Source of the DNA: an uncultured Clostridia bacterium
GTDB taxonomy: Bacteria > Bacillota > Dehalobacteriia > UBA4068 > JAAVYR01
Assembly (NCBI GenBank): GCA_946562005.1
Contig: CAMNVD010000020.1
Coordinates: 1-16,220, forward strand
DNA: 16,220 bases
Direction: 5' to 3'
The position numbers and the translations under genes are program-made. Below are positions 7,413 to 13,219 of this stretch, piece by piece. The stretch's first letter is position 1. Each line of letters opens with the position of its first letter. A model generated the notes under the pieces. The model saw nothing but the letters and a program-made list of their open reading frames with translations, did no database searches and was not told the DNA's origin.

Positions 7413-8033
7413 TTATTTATTTTCTGCATCTTCTACCGGGGCTGTCGTCTTTGGCGTCAGCTGGAAGGACTGGACGATGTCGTCAATATCCTCCTCATAG
7501 GACTCCTTACGGCTCTTTAGGGTCCAGGCTACCACCTGAACAAAATGGTCTGGACAGTCGATGGTATACAGCCAATAATACACATTAAGGCCATCTACCG
7601 TGCCGCTGATTTTGGCCTGGTAGGCGGCTCTATCATTTACGGTAACAGCTACAGGACCTGTCATTAGTGGGCTTTCCAGTTTCGCCATGGTGACATCCGC
7701 AGCGATTTTGGTATAATCAGATAGTGACATAGATAAATCTACTTTTAATTCAGGAATGACAATCAAATACTTATCTTTTGCAAGGCTGCCGATTTCTAGC
7801 TCTGCTTCTGGATGCAGCTCTCCGGACATCATCTCCCAGTCTGGGCCGGCTATCAAAAAAAATTCCCCGCCTGTGCTGGTAAAAGTAGTCTTGCCATCTT
7901 TACCAGCGCTGCCGCCCCCTTCTGTCGTATCCATGCCGCAGCCACTAAGAGCAAACAACAAAAACAAAACTCCCATTGCAAATAACCAAGATTTTCTATG
8001 AGATATAAAATTGACAAAAGGATGAATGGGCAT
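7413..8033 (-). CDS. Lipoprotein, PsbP/DcrB-like fold suspected
   Basis: Predicted membrane-anchored lipoprotein of 206 residues. The N-terminus has a basic stretch (SHRKSW), a hydrophobic core and the lipobox LSGC with C32 as the lipidated residue. A Gly/Ser-rich linker follows. The rest (GEFFLIAGPDWEMM, LIVIPELKVDLSMSLSDYTKI, VNDRAAYQAKI, HFVQVVAWTLKSRKE, DIVQSFQL) reads like the small alpha/beta domain of PsbP/DcrB-type lipoproteins; this is a pattern impression, not a family hit. A longer frame from a TTG at 8057 lacks a ribosome site, so the ATG at 8033 is preferred; its AAAGG lies about 12 bases upstream. It starts 31 bp after hisJ and is probably the last gene of that operon. Function unknown. 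Confidence 0.8.
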   Translation of the reverse strand: MPIHPFVNFISHRKSWLFAMGVLFLLFALSGCGMDTTEGGGSAGKDGKTTFTSTGGEFFLIAGPDWEMMSGELHPEAELEIGSLAKDKYLIVIPELKVDLSMSLSDYTKIAADVTMAKLESPLMTGPVAVTVNDRAAYQAKISGTVDGLNVYYWLYTIDCPDHFVQVVAWTLKSRKESYEEDIDDIVQSFQLTPKTTAPVEDAENK

Positions 8034-8064
8034 AGACAATATCGACCTTTCTTGCAATAGGATT

Positions 8065-8880
8065 TTATGAGATTTTATGAAAAATGGGCTTCATCTGCCG
8101 GAACGTGGTCAAATAAGAAAACCCTGCTTCCTGCAAAAGAGCAGCTGCCGCCGCCTGCCCATAGCCTACATCTTGGGGCTTATGGGCGTCAGAGCCAATG
8201 GTAATGATTTCGCCGCCCAAGGTGCGGTACCGCTTTAACCAAGTTATATCCAGCGTATCCTTACCCATAGCGCGGAAAATAGACGTATTAATCTCTAGCC
8301 CCTTGCCATGGACAATCAGATAACGGAAAAGACTGTCTAGCACATCCGGCGCATCTGTATAACGTAACATCTTATCGTCATAAGGACAGCCTTTAGCAGG
8401 AAAATCAATATGCCCCACTACCGAAAAATCTGCCGGACTAATGGTATGCTCCACTAAACTTGTCAACTCTGTAAGATAAAGAGAAAAGGCCTCTGCCCTG
8501 GTTTTCCCAGCGAAGAAACTGGGATAATATGGGTCCTCTCCCTGACAAAGGTGACAAGAAGCGATAACAAAGTCCAGCTGATTCTCTGTAACGAGCTGGT
8601 GGATTTCCGCCCCATAACCGGGCAAATCTAACAGGCCAACTTCTGCTCCCTGGCTCACAGTAATCTGCGTCTGAAGACCAGCAAGTGCAGGACTTCGGAG
8701 GGCTTTGGCCCGAGCTGGTAAATCCACCTGCCACAGAGGCAGCCCTGGATAGGCCGGCTCATAGTGGTCTGTGAGGCATATCTCCTCTAGGCCATGGTCA
8801 ATGGCAGACTGAATCTGCGCACTAAGAGAAGCGCTGGAGTCAAAGGAAAACTCCGTATGCATATGATAATCTGCACGCAT
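8065..8880 (-). CDS. hisJ: PHP-family phosphatase, histidinol-phosphatase (HisJ) type
   Basis: Metal-dependent phosphatase of the PHP superfamily, 271 residues, the length of HisJ (histidinol phosphate to histidinol). Trinuclear metal-site motifs are present in order: H6 and H8 in DYHMHTEFSFD, D38-H39 in LTDHYEP, E80 in GAEVGL, H110 in ASCHL, the His in VGHIDF, and D231/H233 in GSDAHKP. The ATG at 8880 has AGGGGG about 8 bases upstream; a longer frame from a TTG at 8907 is not supported. No other histidine biosynthesis gene is in the window. It lies between ndk and a lipoprotein gene, so the HisJ assignment rests on sequence type alone; a general PHP phosphoesterase is the alternative. Confidence 0.85.
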   Translation of the reverse strand: MRADYHMHTEFSFDSSASLSAQIQSAIDHGLEEICLTDHYEPAYPGLPLWQVDLPARAKALRSPALAGLQTQITVSQGAEVGLLDLPGYGAEIHQLVTENQLDFVIASCHLCQGEDPYYPSFFAGKTRAEAFSLYLTELTSLVEHTISPADFSVVGHIDFPAKGCPYDDKMLRYTDAPDVLDSLFRYLIVHGKGLEINTSIFRAMGKDTLDITWLKRYRTLGGEIITIGSDAHKPQDVGYGQAAAAALLQEAGFSYLTTFRQMKPIFHKIS

Positions 8881-8958
8881 AAATAGAACCCCCTTGCAAA
8901 AAGGCAAAACATCCTGCTTCTAGCCACAAGACAAGTCATAGAAATCAATATATTATGT

Positions 8959-9429
8959 TTAATCAAAATACATCTGACAAGTTTCCGGCGTAAACCAGAT
9001 AGCCGCTTCTTCCCGCACAGCTTGCGGGCTATCGCTGGCATGGATGAGGTTTTCACACATTCTATTTTCCGCCATGGAAGCCTCTAGAGAATCCTTCCCT
9101 AAATCACCACGGATAGTACCCGGAACAGCTTTTTTAGGGTCTGTAGCGCCAACGATAGTACGAACAAAGGGCACGATATCCGCCCGCTCCGCAGCTACCA
9201 GCATAGGCAACACGGTCTTACCATCAAAATACGCTTTAGCATTTTCCCGGAAACCTTCGCCATATTTAGCAATGGGCTCTGCATAATGGCGACAGATAAT
9301 CTCTGGAGTAGCAGTAGCGCAATGAACATGGGCAATAGATAACCCCGCATTTTTTAATCTGGTGATGATTTCTTCTGTCAGGCCCTGGGCCACTGCGTCT
9401 GGTTTCAACATGACAAAGCTATAATACAT
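8959..9429 (-). CDS. ndk: Nucleoside diphosphate kinase
   Basis: Transfers the gamma phosphate from ATP to nucleoside diphosphates through a phosphohistidine; cytoplasmic. At 156 residues it is somewhat longer than the 135-150 usual for bacteria. K9 (MLKPDA), R107 (GTIRGD), N127 and the catalytic H130 in NLIHASDSPQAVREE are all present. The extra length lies between RGD and NLIH, where GKDSLEASMAENRMCE replaces the short usual link. Start ATG at 9429 with AAGGA 7 bases upstream. It follows the DUF4358 lipoprotein gene by 49 bp and precedes hisJ by 78 bp, so it is probably within one operon. Confidence 0.95.
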   Translation of the reverse strand: MYYSFVMLKPDAVAQGLTEEIITRLKNAGLSIAHVHCATATPEIICRHYAEPIAKYGEGFRENAKAYFDGKTVLPMLVAAERADIVPFVRTIVGATDPKKAVPGTIRGDLGKDSLEASMAENRMCENLIHASDSPQAVREEAAIWFTPETCQMYFD

Positions 9430-9478
9430 AAAAACATCCTTCTTTCTTTTTCTAACTGATTCCTAACTGAAATTTTTA

Positions 9479-9994
9479 CTAATTCAGATTTTCTATTGCC
9501 TGTTCAAGGACAGCATTTCCTTGTTCTGGATTTGCACAAACAATGAGAATCAGATAAGCATCTATCTCTCTGATGATGGCCTCGTCTAACTTAGCTACTT
9601 CCTCAGGCAGATAAGAGGCAAAGCTTTCTTTTTGGGCTTCTATGCGGGCCTCCATTTGTTTCTTGATGGCTTTTTTACTATCCCCATCGGCCGCCTGTAC
9701 GATACAGATTTCATCGGCGGCAGCACCAGTAGATAGCAGCAACACTGCCTCCTCATAGTCCTCTGGCACCACATCATAAACGTAAGCAAATACCTCCTCC
9801 TCTACAGGGGCTAGCTCCGCTTCTAAACCTAACTCTTTTTGCAGTTGGCTGCTAAGAGCCGCCATATCAATGACGACTGGAGCAGAAACATCCCTCTCCC
9901 TGTCTTGGCCCTCTCCGCAGGCAGAGACAACCACTGCCAATCCCAACAAGAGACCAAAGGTAAGGAACAGGCGCAAATAGTTTTTTCTTCCCAT
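9479..9994 (-). CDS. DUF4358 lipoprotein
   Basis: Predicted lipoprotein of 171 residues. A signal peptide (MGRKNYLRLFLTFGLLLGLAV) ends in the lipobox VSAC with C26 lipidated. The mature part looks like DUF4358: YDVVPEDYEEAVLLLSTGAAADEICIVQ, an AIKKQMEARIEAQKESFASYLPEE helix, and YLILIVCANPEQGNAVLEQAI. Members are common in gut Clostridia, and their role is unknown to me. The ATG at 9994 has AAAGGAG 7 bases upstream, a strong site. It appears to be the first gene of a run with ndk, hisJ and the second lipoprotein gene. Confidence 0.85.
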   Translation of the reverse strand: MGRKNYLRLFLTFGLLLGLAVVVSACGEGQDRERDVSAPVVIDMAALSSQLQKELGLEAELAPVEEEVFAYVYDVVPEDYEEAVLLLSTGAAADEICIVQAADGDSKKAIKKQMEARIEAQKESFASYLPEEVAKLDEAIIREIDAYLILIVCANPEQGNAVLEQAIENLN

Positions 9995-10074
9995 CCGAAA
10001 ACTCCTTTATCATTTATCATCAACAACATTGATTATTAAAATCTTTCTTATCTTTTCCTGAGACATAACAGTAT

Positions 10075-10113
10075 AAAAAATCCTGAAGATGCTTCGCAAA
10101 AGCTCAGCACGAC
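10075..10113 (-). terminator. R1-like repeat that may act as terminator of the SGNH gene
   Basis: GATGCTTCGCAAAAGCTCAGCACGAC (10088-10113) is a diverged R1 unit. On the minus strand it can fold as CTGA-GCTT...AAGC-(ATCT bulge)-TCAG and is followed by GGATTTTTT (10075-10080). It lies about 90 bp after the SGNH stop codon. The stem is short and bulged. Confidence 0.4.
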
Positions 10114-10118
10114 TTAAA

Positions 10119-10207
10119 AGAGAACAGCATATGAAACATAACAAACTACTACCAACAATGATACTCCGCCTAGGAAGTAATTAGTTTTGCTTCTGTGTTA
10201 AGTGGCA
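10119..10207 (-). repeat. R2 repeat, copy c (right end decayed)
   Basis: On the minus strand TGCCACTT opens the copy, then GCAAAACTAATTAC and CCTAGGCGGAGTATCATTG match the family. The far end beyond 10141 is only weakly alike. The first bases encode the last codons of the SGNH hydrolase: Ala-Thr-stop is read from GCC-ACT-TAA inside the terminal repeat. Confidence 0.7.
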
Positions 10208-11130
10208 CTATCCAAGGCCACTTGTTCTTTTAAGTAGTCCATCCACAAGTTACAATATTTTTTATTGAGGTGAATACCGTCAGTGCTGGCCTCAGCAAAA
10301 AGTGCTCCTTCCTCATCGGTAAAGCGGGCAGCTACATTAAAATAATCTACAGATTTTTCTACGCACATTTGCTCTATCAATGTATTATAATGGACAATTT
10401 TTGGATTATTATGAACAGGGTCGTTAGCAGATTTCTCAGCGCTTACTGGTAAGATAGACTGAACCACAATCTTACTATTAGGATGATAACGACGAATGGT
10501 ATCGATAACCTGGCCGTACTTGGCAATAAACGTTTTTTCTGAGGCCCAGCCCAACTCATTCATGCCAAACATCACATAAAAGGTATCATATTCTTTATGC
10601 TGGATGGCTTCTGCCACGGTGATTTTCCCACCGCTACCATTACTGATGACCTGCTTCTGAAAAAAACCGTCTACAGTCAATGCCTTCACTCCATAATTCC
10701 CAGCCCGGGTAAGGCCGTTATAAAGCAAGAAACCCTCTGTACGGGAATCGCCAATAAAAGCGGAGTGATGAAAATAGCTATTAGAAATATCCTTTCCTCT
10801 CTGGCGTAAAAGGCTGATTTTCCGTTCCTCTGCCAAGGTGTTTTTCGCTAGTAATTGACTGCCCACACCGCCGCCACCGGCATAGGCTTTTACCGTGCCC
10901 ACAGCAACGTCAGATAAAGGGTCTCTCTGGTCTTGCTCAGTAAAAACAAAAAACTGACCGAATACGCCTAAAAAACCGCCTCCTGTTTTTGCGTCCAGAG
11001 CCGGCGCCGGATAAGCATAGCAACCAATGACTGCTAACACCCCTGAAACAAAAAAGAACAGTAGACGGAAAAAACCATATTTCGTAGGATGCGTTTGTTT
11101 TGGCTGTTTGGTATGGGTGGTATCTGTCAT
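10198..11130 (-). CDS. Membrane-anchored SGNH/GDSL hydrolase
   Basis: Predicted extracellular or periplasm-facing esterase, 310 residues. A single hydrophobic segment (about 19-38) follows a cytoplasmic basic N-terminus. After a linker of about 85 residues, an SGNH domain begins: block I FIGDSRTEG with nucleophile S129, a Gly in NYGVKAL (block II), GMNELGW with N191 (block III) and TDGIHLNKKY with D284/H287 (block V). The full catalytic set is present. Such proteins often remove acyl groups from cell-surface glycans, but no substrate can be read here. ATG at 11130 with AAAGGAGC about 8 bases upstream. It stands alone, with repeats on both sides; its C-terminal Ala-Thr-stop is encoded by an R2 terminal repeat. 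Confidence 0.88.
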   Translation of the reverse strand: MTDTTHTKQPKQTHPTKYGFFRLLFFFVSGVLAVIGCYAYPAPALDAKTGGGFLGVFGQFFVFTEQDQRDPLSDVAVGTVKAYAGGGGVGSQLLAKNTLAEERKISLLRQRGKDISNSYFHHSAFIGDSRTEGFLLYNGLTRAGNYGVKALTVDGFFQKQVISNGSGGKITVAEAIQHKEYDTFYVMFGMNELGWASEKTFIAKYGQVIDTIRRYHPNSKIVVQSILPVSAEKSANDPVHNNPKIVHYNTLIEQMCVEKSVDYFNVAARFTDEEGALFAEASTDGIHLNKKYCNLWMDYLKEQVALDSAT

Positions 11131-11154
11131 GGCCGCTGCTCCTTTCTAAGGACC

Positions 11155-11243
11155 TGCCACGCTGTACGAAAGCAATACATACTATTTCTGACACTGATAC
11201 TTTGCTTTGGCGGTAGCAAGTTTCACTCTCGTACGAAGTGGCA
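11155..11243 (-). repeat. R2 repeat, copy e
   Basis: An 89-bp intact copy, read on the minus strand. Left end TGCCACTTCGTACGA and right end TCGTACAGCGTGGCA are inverted repeats (11 of 15 positions match). It contains GTGAAACTTGCTACC and GCAAAGTATCAGTGT. It lies in the leader of the SGNH gene. Confidence 0.85.
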
Positions 11244-11352
11244 TATTCTTATTTTAACCGAGCCCACTGATTCTATTTATACAGACGTGGAAAAAAGAAA
11301 AAAGTTCGTCGAAAATTGTCTAAAAAGGCATACAATAGAATTTTACACCAAG

Positions 11353-11386
11353 AAAAAAGTCTTTGCAATGATGCAAAGACTTTTTT
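11353..11386 (-). terminator. Strong terminator after the sigma/anti-sigma operon
   Basis: A perfect 15-bp stem (AAAAAAGTCTTTGCA at 11353-11367 with its complement at 11372-11386) has a 4-nt loop and T-runs on both strands. It therefore works in either direction and separates the anti-sigma gene from the SGNH gene. Confidence 0.92.
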
Positions 11387-11438
11387 GAAACAAAATTATG
11401 ATAAAATTTTCTTGAATTTTTCTTGGATACTTTAGCCA

Positions 11439-11467
11439 GATTCTTCGCTTCGCTCAGAATGACAATG
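11439..11467 (+). repeat. R1 repeat, clean copy
   Basis: GATTCTTCGCTTCGCTCAGAATGACAATG is the least diverged R1 copy in the window. It resembles a short repeat that I recall from many Bacillota and other genomes. It lies 16 bp after the anti-sigma stop codon. Confidence 0.75.
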
Positions 11468-11482
11468 AGAAATAAATTATAT

Positions 11483-12397
11483 TTATTTTTGGCTCATTAC
11501 TTCTTTTGCCATTTCTACCATACCAGCTTGGTCTATCTCTAAGTCCTGGCCGCACAGCGTATATTTCATACCGTCTTTTATCCAACTCAGATTGGTCATA
11601 TAGCAGTCTTCTACGGCGTTGCTGCCATAGCTGATGAAAAGTTCTCCGGCATCCATGGCTGCTTGGTCTTCTGCTGTTACTTCATAGTTTCCAGGTACGA
11701 ATTTATAGTGGTCCTTTGCATAATAGTAATCAATGCTCTCTCCATTACCAAGGGTAATCGTACCGGAAACTTCACCAAAATCTTGACCGGTAAACACACC
11801 GCAAATAGAAAGCGCAATCCATTGATTTTTCTCATTACGATAGTCTAAAGACAACCGTGGCAATGCTTCTAATTTAGCGCCGTTTTCATCTTTGCTAGCA
11901 GTTTCACCTACACTATATCTAGTAAATTTGAATCCATTGGAAAAGTTTTCTACTACATCAGGACGGACATCTAATACTTGTTCCATCTTGGTTATAGTAG
12001 GAAAATCCCCTTCTACCCAATGGGAATGACCTTCATAGCTTGCAATTTTACCAAAAGCAAAGCAGGTGGCAGAGGTAAGACATAATGCAGCAGCAACGGC
12101 TGCCACTAACACTTTTTTAGATTTCATTGGTTTATTCTCCTTTATTAGGTTGTGATTTTCTGGGGTGTTACAATAAAGAGGAGTAACGATATCTTCCAGT
12201 TCTTTTTCTTCCGGCGGCATATTTGTGCGGACGCTTTTTGCTATTGTCTCTGCTTGGATGATATTTTCCATAATCCGGTCTACAAAGGCAGCATCCTCTT
12301 TTTGACTTTCAAAAAAAGAATGATGCTTTGCTGTCTCTATAAATTCATCTTTCAAAAATTCATCAAGACATTGTTCAGCGTCTATTTTTTTATTCAT
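11483..12397 (-). CDS. Membrane anti-sigma factor with DUF4367-like C-terminus
   Basis: Predicted single-pass regulator of the sigma factor encoded just before it, 304 residues. Residues 1-90 are charged, helical and cytoplasmic, the expected sigma-binding part. Residues 96-115 (VLVAAVAAALCLTSATCFAF) form the membrane segment. The outer part ends in a DUF4367-like pattern: MTNLSWIKDGMKYTLCGQDLEIDQAGMVEMAKEVM. The start ATG overlaps the sigma stop codon as ATGA (12394-12397), showing translational coupling. A second ATG at 12127 (M91) has AAGGAG 9 bases upstream and opens a sequence that reads as a classical signal peptide, so a shorter exported product may also be made. The label rests on operon position and domain order; no zinc-binding anti-sigma motif is seen. 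Confidence 0.82.
   Translation of the reverse strand: MNKKIDAEQCLDEFLKDEFIETAKHHSFFESQKEDAAFVDRIMENIIQAETIAKSVRTNMPPEEKELEDIVTPLYCNTPENHNLIKENKPMKSKKVLVAAVAAALCLTSATCFAFGKIASYEGHSHWVEGDFPTITKMEQVLDVRPDVVENFSNGFKFTRYSVGETASKDENGAKLEALPRLSLDYRNEKNQWIALSICGVFTGQDFGEVSGTITLGNGESIDYYYAKDHYKFVPGNYEVTAEDQAAMDAGELFISYGSNAVEDCYMTNLSWIKDGMKYTLCGQDLEIDQAGMVEMAKEVMSQK
12125..12142 (-). promoter_or_regulatory. Internal Shine-Dalgarno and ATG within the anti-sigma gene
   Basis: AAGGAG (12137-12142) followed by 9 nt and ATG (12125-12127), in frame with the surrounding gene. The new N-terminus MKSKKVLVAAVAAALCLTSA has the basic, hydrophobic and small-residue layout of a signal peptide, with a plausible cleavage after CFA. 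The product would be 214 residues (11483-12127). Confidence 0.45.
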
Positions 12398-12972
12398 AAG
12401 GATACCTCCTCTTCATTAGTGATTTTTTCAGGATGGTCCGGAGCCTGCAATAATTTTTCTTTCAACTTTTGCCTGCCATGATAAAGACGGGATTTTACAG
12501 TGCCTTCCGCTACATCTAACATTCGGGCGATTTCTCCCACAGAAAAATCGTTAAAATAATATAACGTCAAAACCATGCGGTACATAACGTCTAGTTTCTC
12601 TAAGCACTCCATAATGGTTTCTTTTACATCTGTTTTAGCAGAAGAAGAATGATTTTCTTCGTCTAACTCTCTTTCTTTGGCAGGAAAAATATCTGCAATG
12701 GGAATGGCTTTGCCATCTTTTTCTTTTTTGCGCCAGGCTATCCGGGTTAGGATTCGATAAAACCACCATTTGAATTGGGCAGGATTTCGTAGTTCTGATA
12801 AATGAAGATAACACTGGACAAATGCCTCCTGTACTACATCCTGAGCAGTATAATGATTTTGAGTGAGAAAGAGCGCTGTAGAAAGAGCGCCGCTCTGATA
12901 TGTCTCTACCAAAAAGCGAAAGCTGTCCTTATCTCCCTTTTGCCCTTGTAATACAGCAGTTACTTGGTCCAA
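12394..12972 (-). CDS. ECF-type RNA polymerase sigma factor
   Basis: Extracytoplasmic-function sigma factor of about 192 residues. Region 2 covers about residues 12-80 (FRFLVETYQSGALSTALFLT, DVVQEAFVQCYLHL, FKWWFYRILTRIAWRKKE). Region 4 covers about 125-175 (CLEKLDVMYRMVLTLYYFND, FSVGEIARMLDVAEGTVKSR). An acidic, poorly conserved linker lies between them. The longest frame opens at a GTG (12996), but that segment itself contains CGAAAGGAG. The TTG at 12972 lies 9 bases after this site and gives the usual ECF N-terminus (MDQVTAVLQGQKGDKDSF), so I prefer it. The anti-sigma gene follows with a 4-bp overlap. A TGAACC box upstream could be its own -35 site. Confidence 0.88.
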   Translation of the reverse strand: MDQVTAVLQGQKGDKDSFRFLVETYQSGALSTALFLTQNHYTAQDVVQEAFVQCYLHLSELRNPAQFKWWFYRILTRIAWRKKEKDGKAIPIADIFPAKERELDEENHSSSAKTDVKETIMECLEKLDVMYRMVLTLYYFNDFSVGEIARMLDVAEGTVKSRLYHGRQKLKEKLLQAPDHPEKITNEEEVSL

Positions 12973-13003
12973 TATGATAATCTCCTTTCGGTGCACCTAT
13001 CTA

Positions 13004-13033
13004 TAAAGAGCAAAACAATCTGTTTTTGGTTCA
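13004..13033 (-). promoter_or_regulatory. Possible ECF-type promoter of the sigma operon
   Basis: On the minus strand TGAACC (13028-13033) resembles the -35 box of ECF promoters. After a 17-nt spacer lies CTCTTT (13005-13010), a poor -10 match. Autoregulation is common for such operons, so the site is worth noting, but the call is weak. Confidence 0.3.
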
Positions 13034-13055
13034 ATAAAAATATATAACTTATAAT

Positions 13056-13082
13056 AAAAAGACTGCAAAAATTGCAGTCTTT
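13056..13082 (-). terminator. Strong terminator of the recF-to-glycosidase run
   Basis: An 11-bp perfect stem (AAAGACTGCAA at 13058-13068 with its complement at 13072-13082) has a 3-nt loop. On the minus strand the stem ends in TTT and runs on as TTATTATAAG. It lies about 140 bp after the stop codon at 13220, with repeats R1 and R2 in between. Confidence 0.85.
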
Positions 13083-13088
13083 AAAACA

Positions 13089-13120
13089 GATTCTTCGTCG
13101 TTTATGCTCCTCAGAATAAC
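13089..13120 (+). repeat. R1 repeat next to R2 copy d
   Basis: GATTCTTCGTCG, then eight bases, then CTCCTCAGAATAAC: an R1 unit with a diverged centre like the one at 7219. It ends 7 bp before the start of R2 copy d. Confidence 0.65.
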
Positions 13121-13127
13121 AAGGGCC

Positions 13128-13217
13128 TGCCACTTAGTACAAAGGTGAAACTCACTACCTCCTAGACAAAGTATAAATGCCGGAAGTAGTTGTTAAATTT
13201 TCCGTAATGTAATGGCA
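13128..13217 (+). repeat. R2 repeat, copy d
   Basis: A 90-bp copy with TGCCACTTAGTAC at the left end and CCGTAATGTAATGGCA at the right end. It contains GTGAAACTCACTACC, CCTAGACAAAGTATAAATG and GGAAGTAGTTG. The right end lies 2 bp from the stop codon (13220-13222) of the glycosidase-domain gene. Confidence 0.85.
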
Positions 13218-13219
13218 AG

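Larger units (their letters stand above)
11131..11482. other. 352-bp spacer holding repeats and a terminator
   Basis: Going down the minus strand from the anti-sigma stop codon, the spacer holds an R1 unit (11439-11467), a strong bidirectional terminator (11353-11386) and an R2 element (11155-11243), then the SGNH ribosome site. The AT-rich part at 11244-11350 must hold the SGNH promoter; TATAAA near 11274 is a possible -10 box, with no good -35. No gene is seen. Confidence 0.7.

Noticed and set aside
11353..11386. Long perfect hairpin considered as a small RNA or attachment site
   Set aside because: A 15-bp stem, 4-nt loop and T-runs on both sides directly after an operon end are fully explained by a bidirectional terminator.
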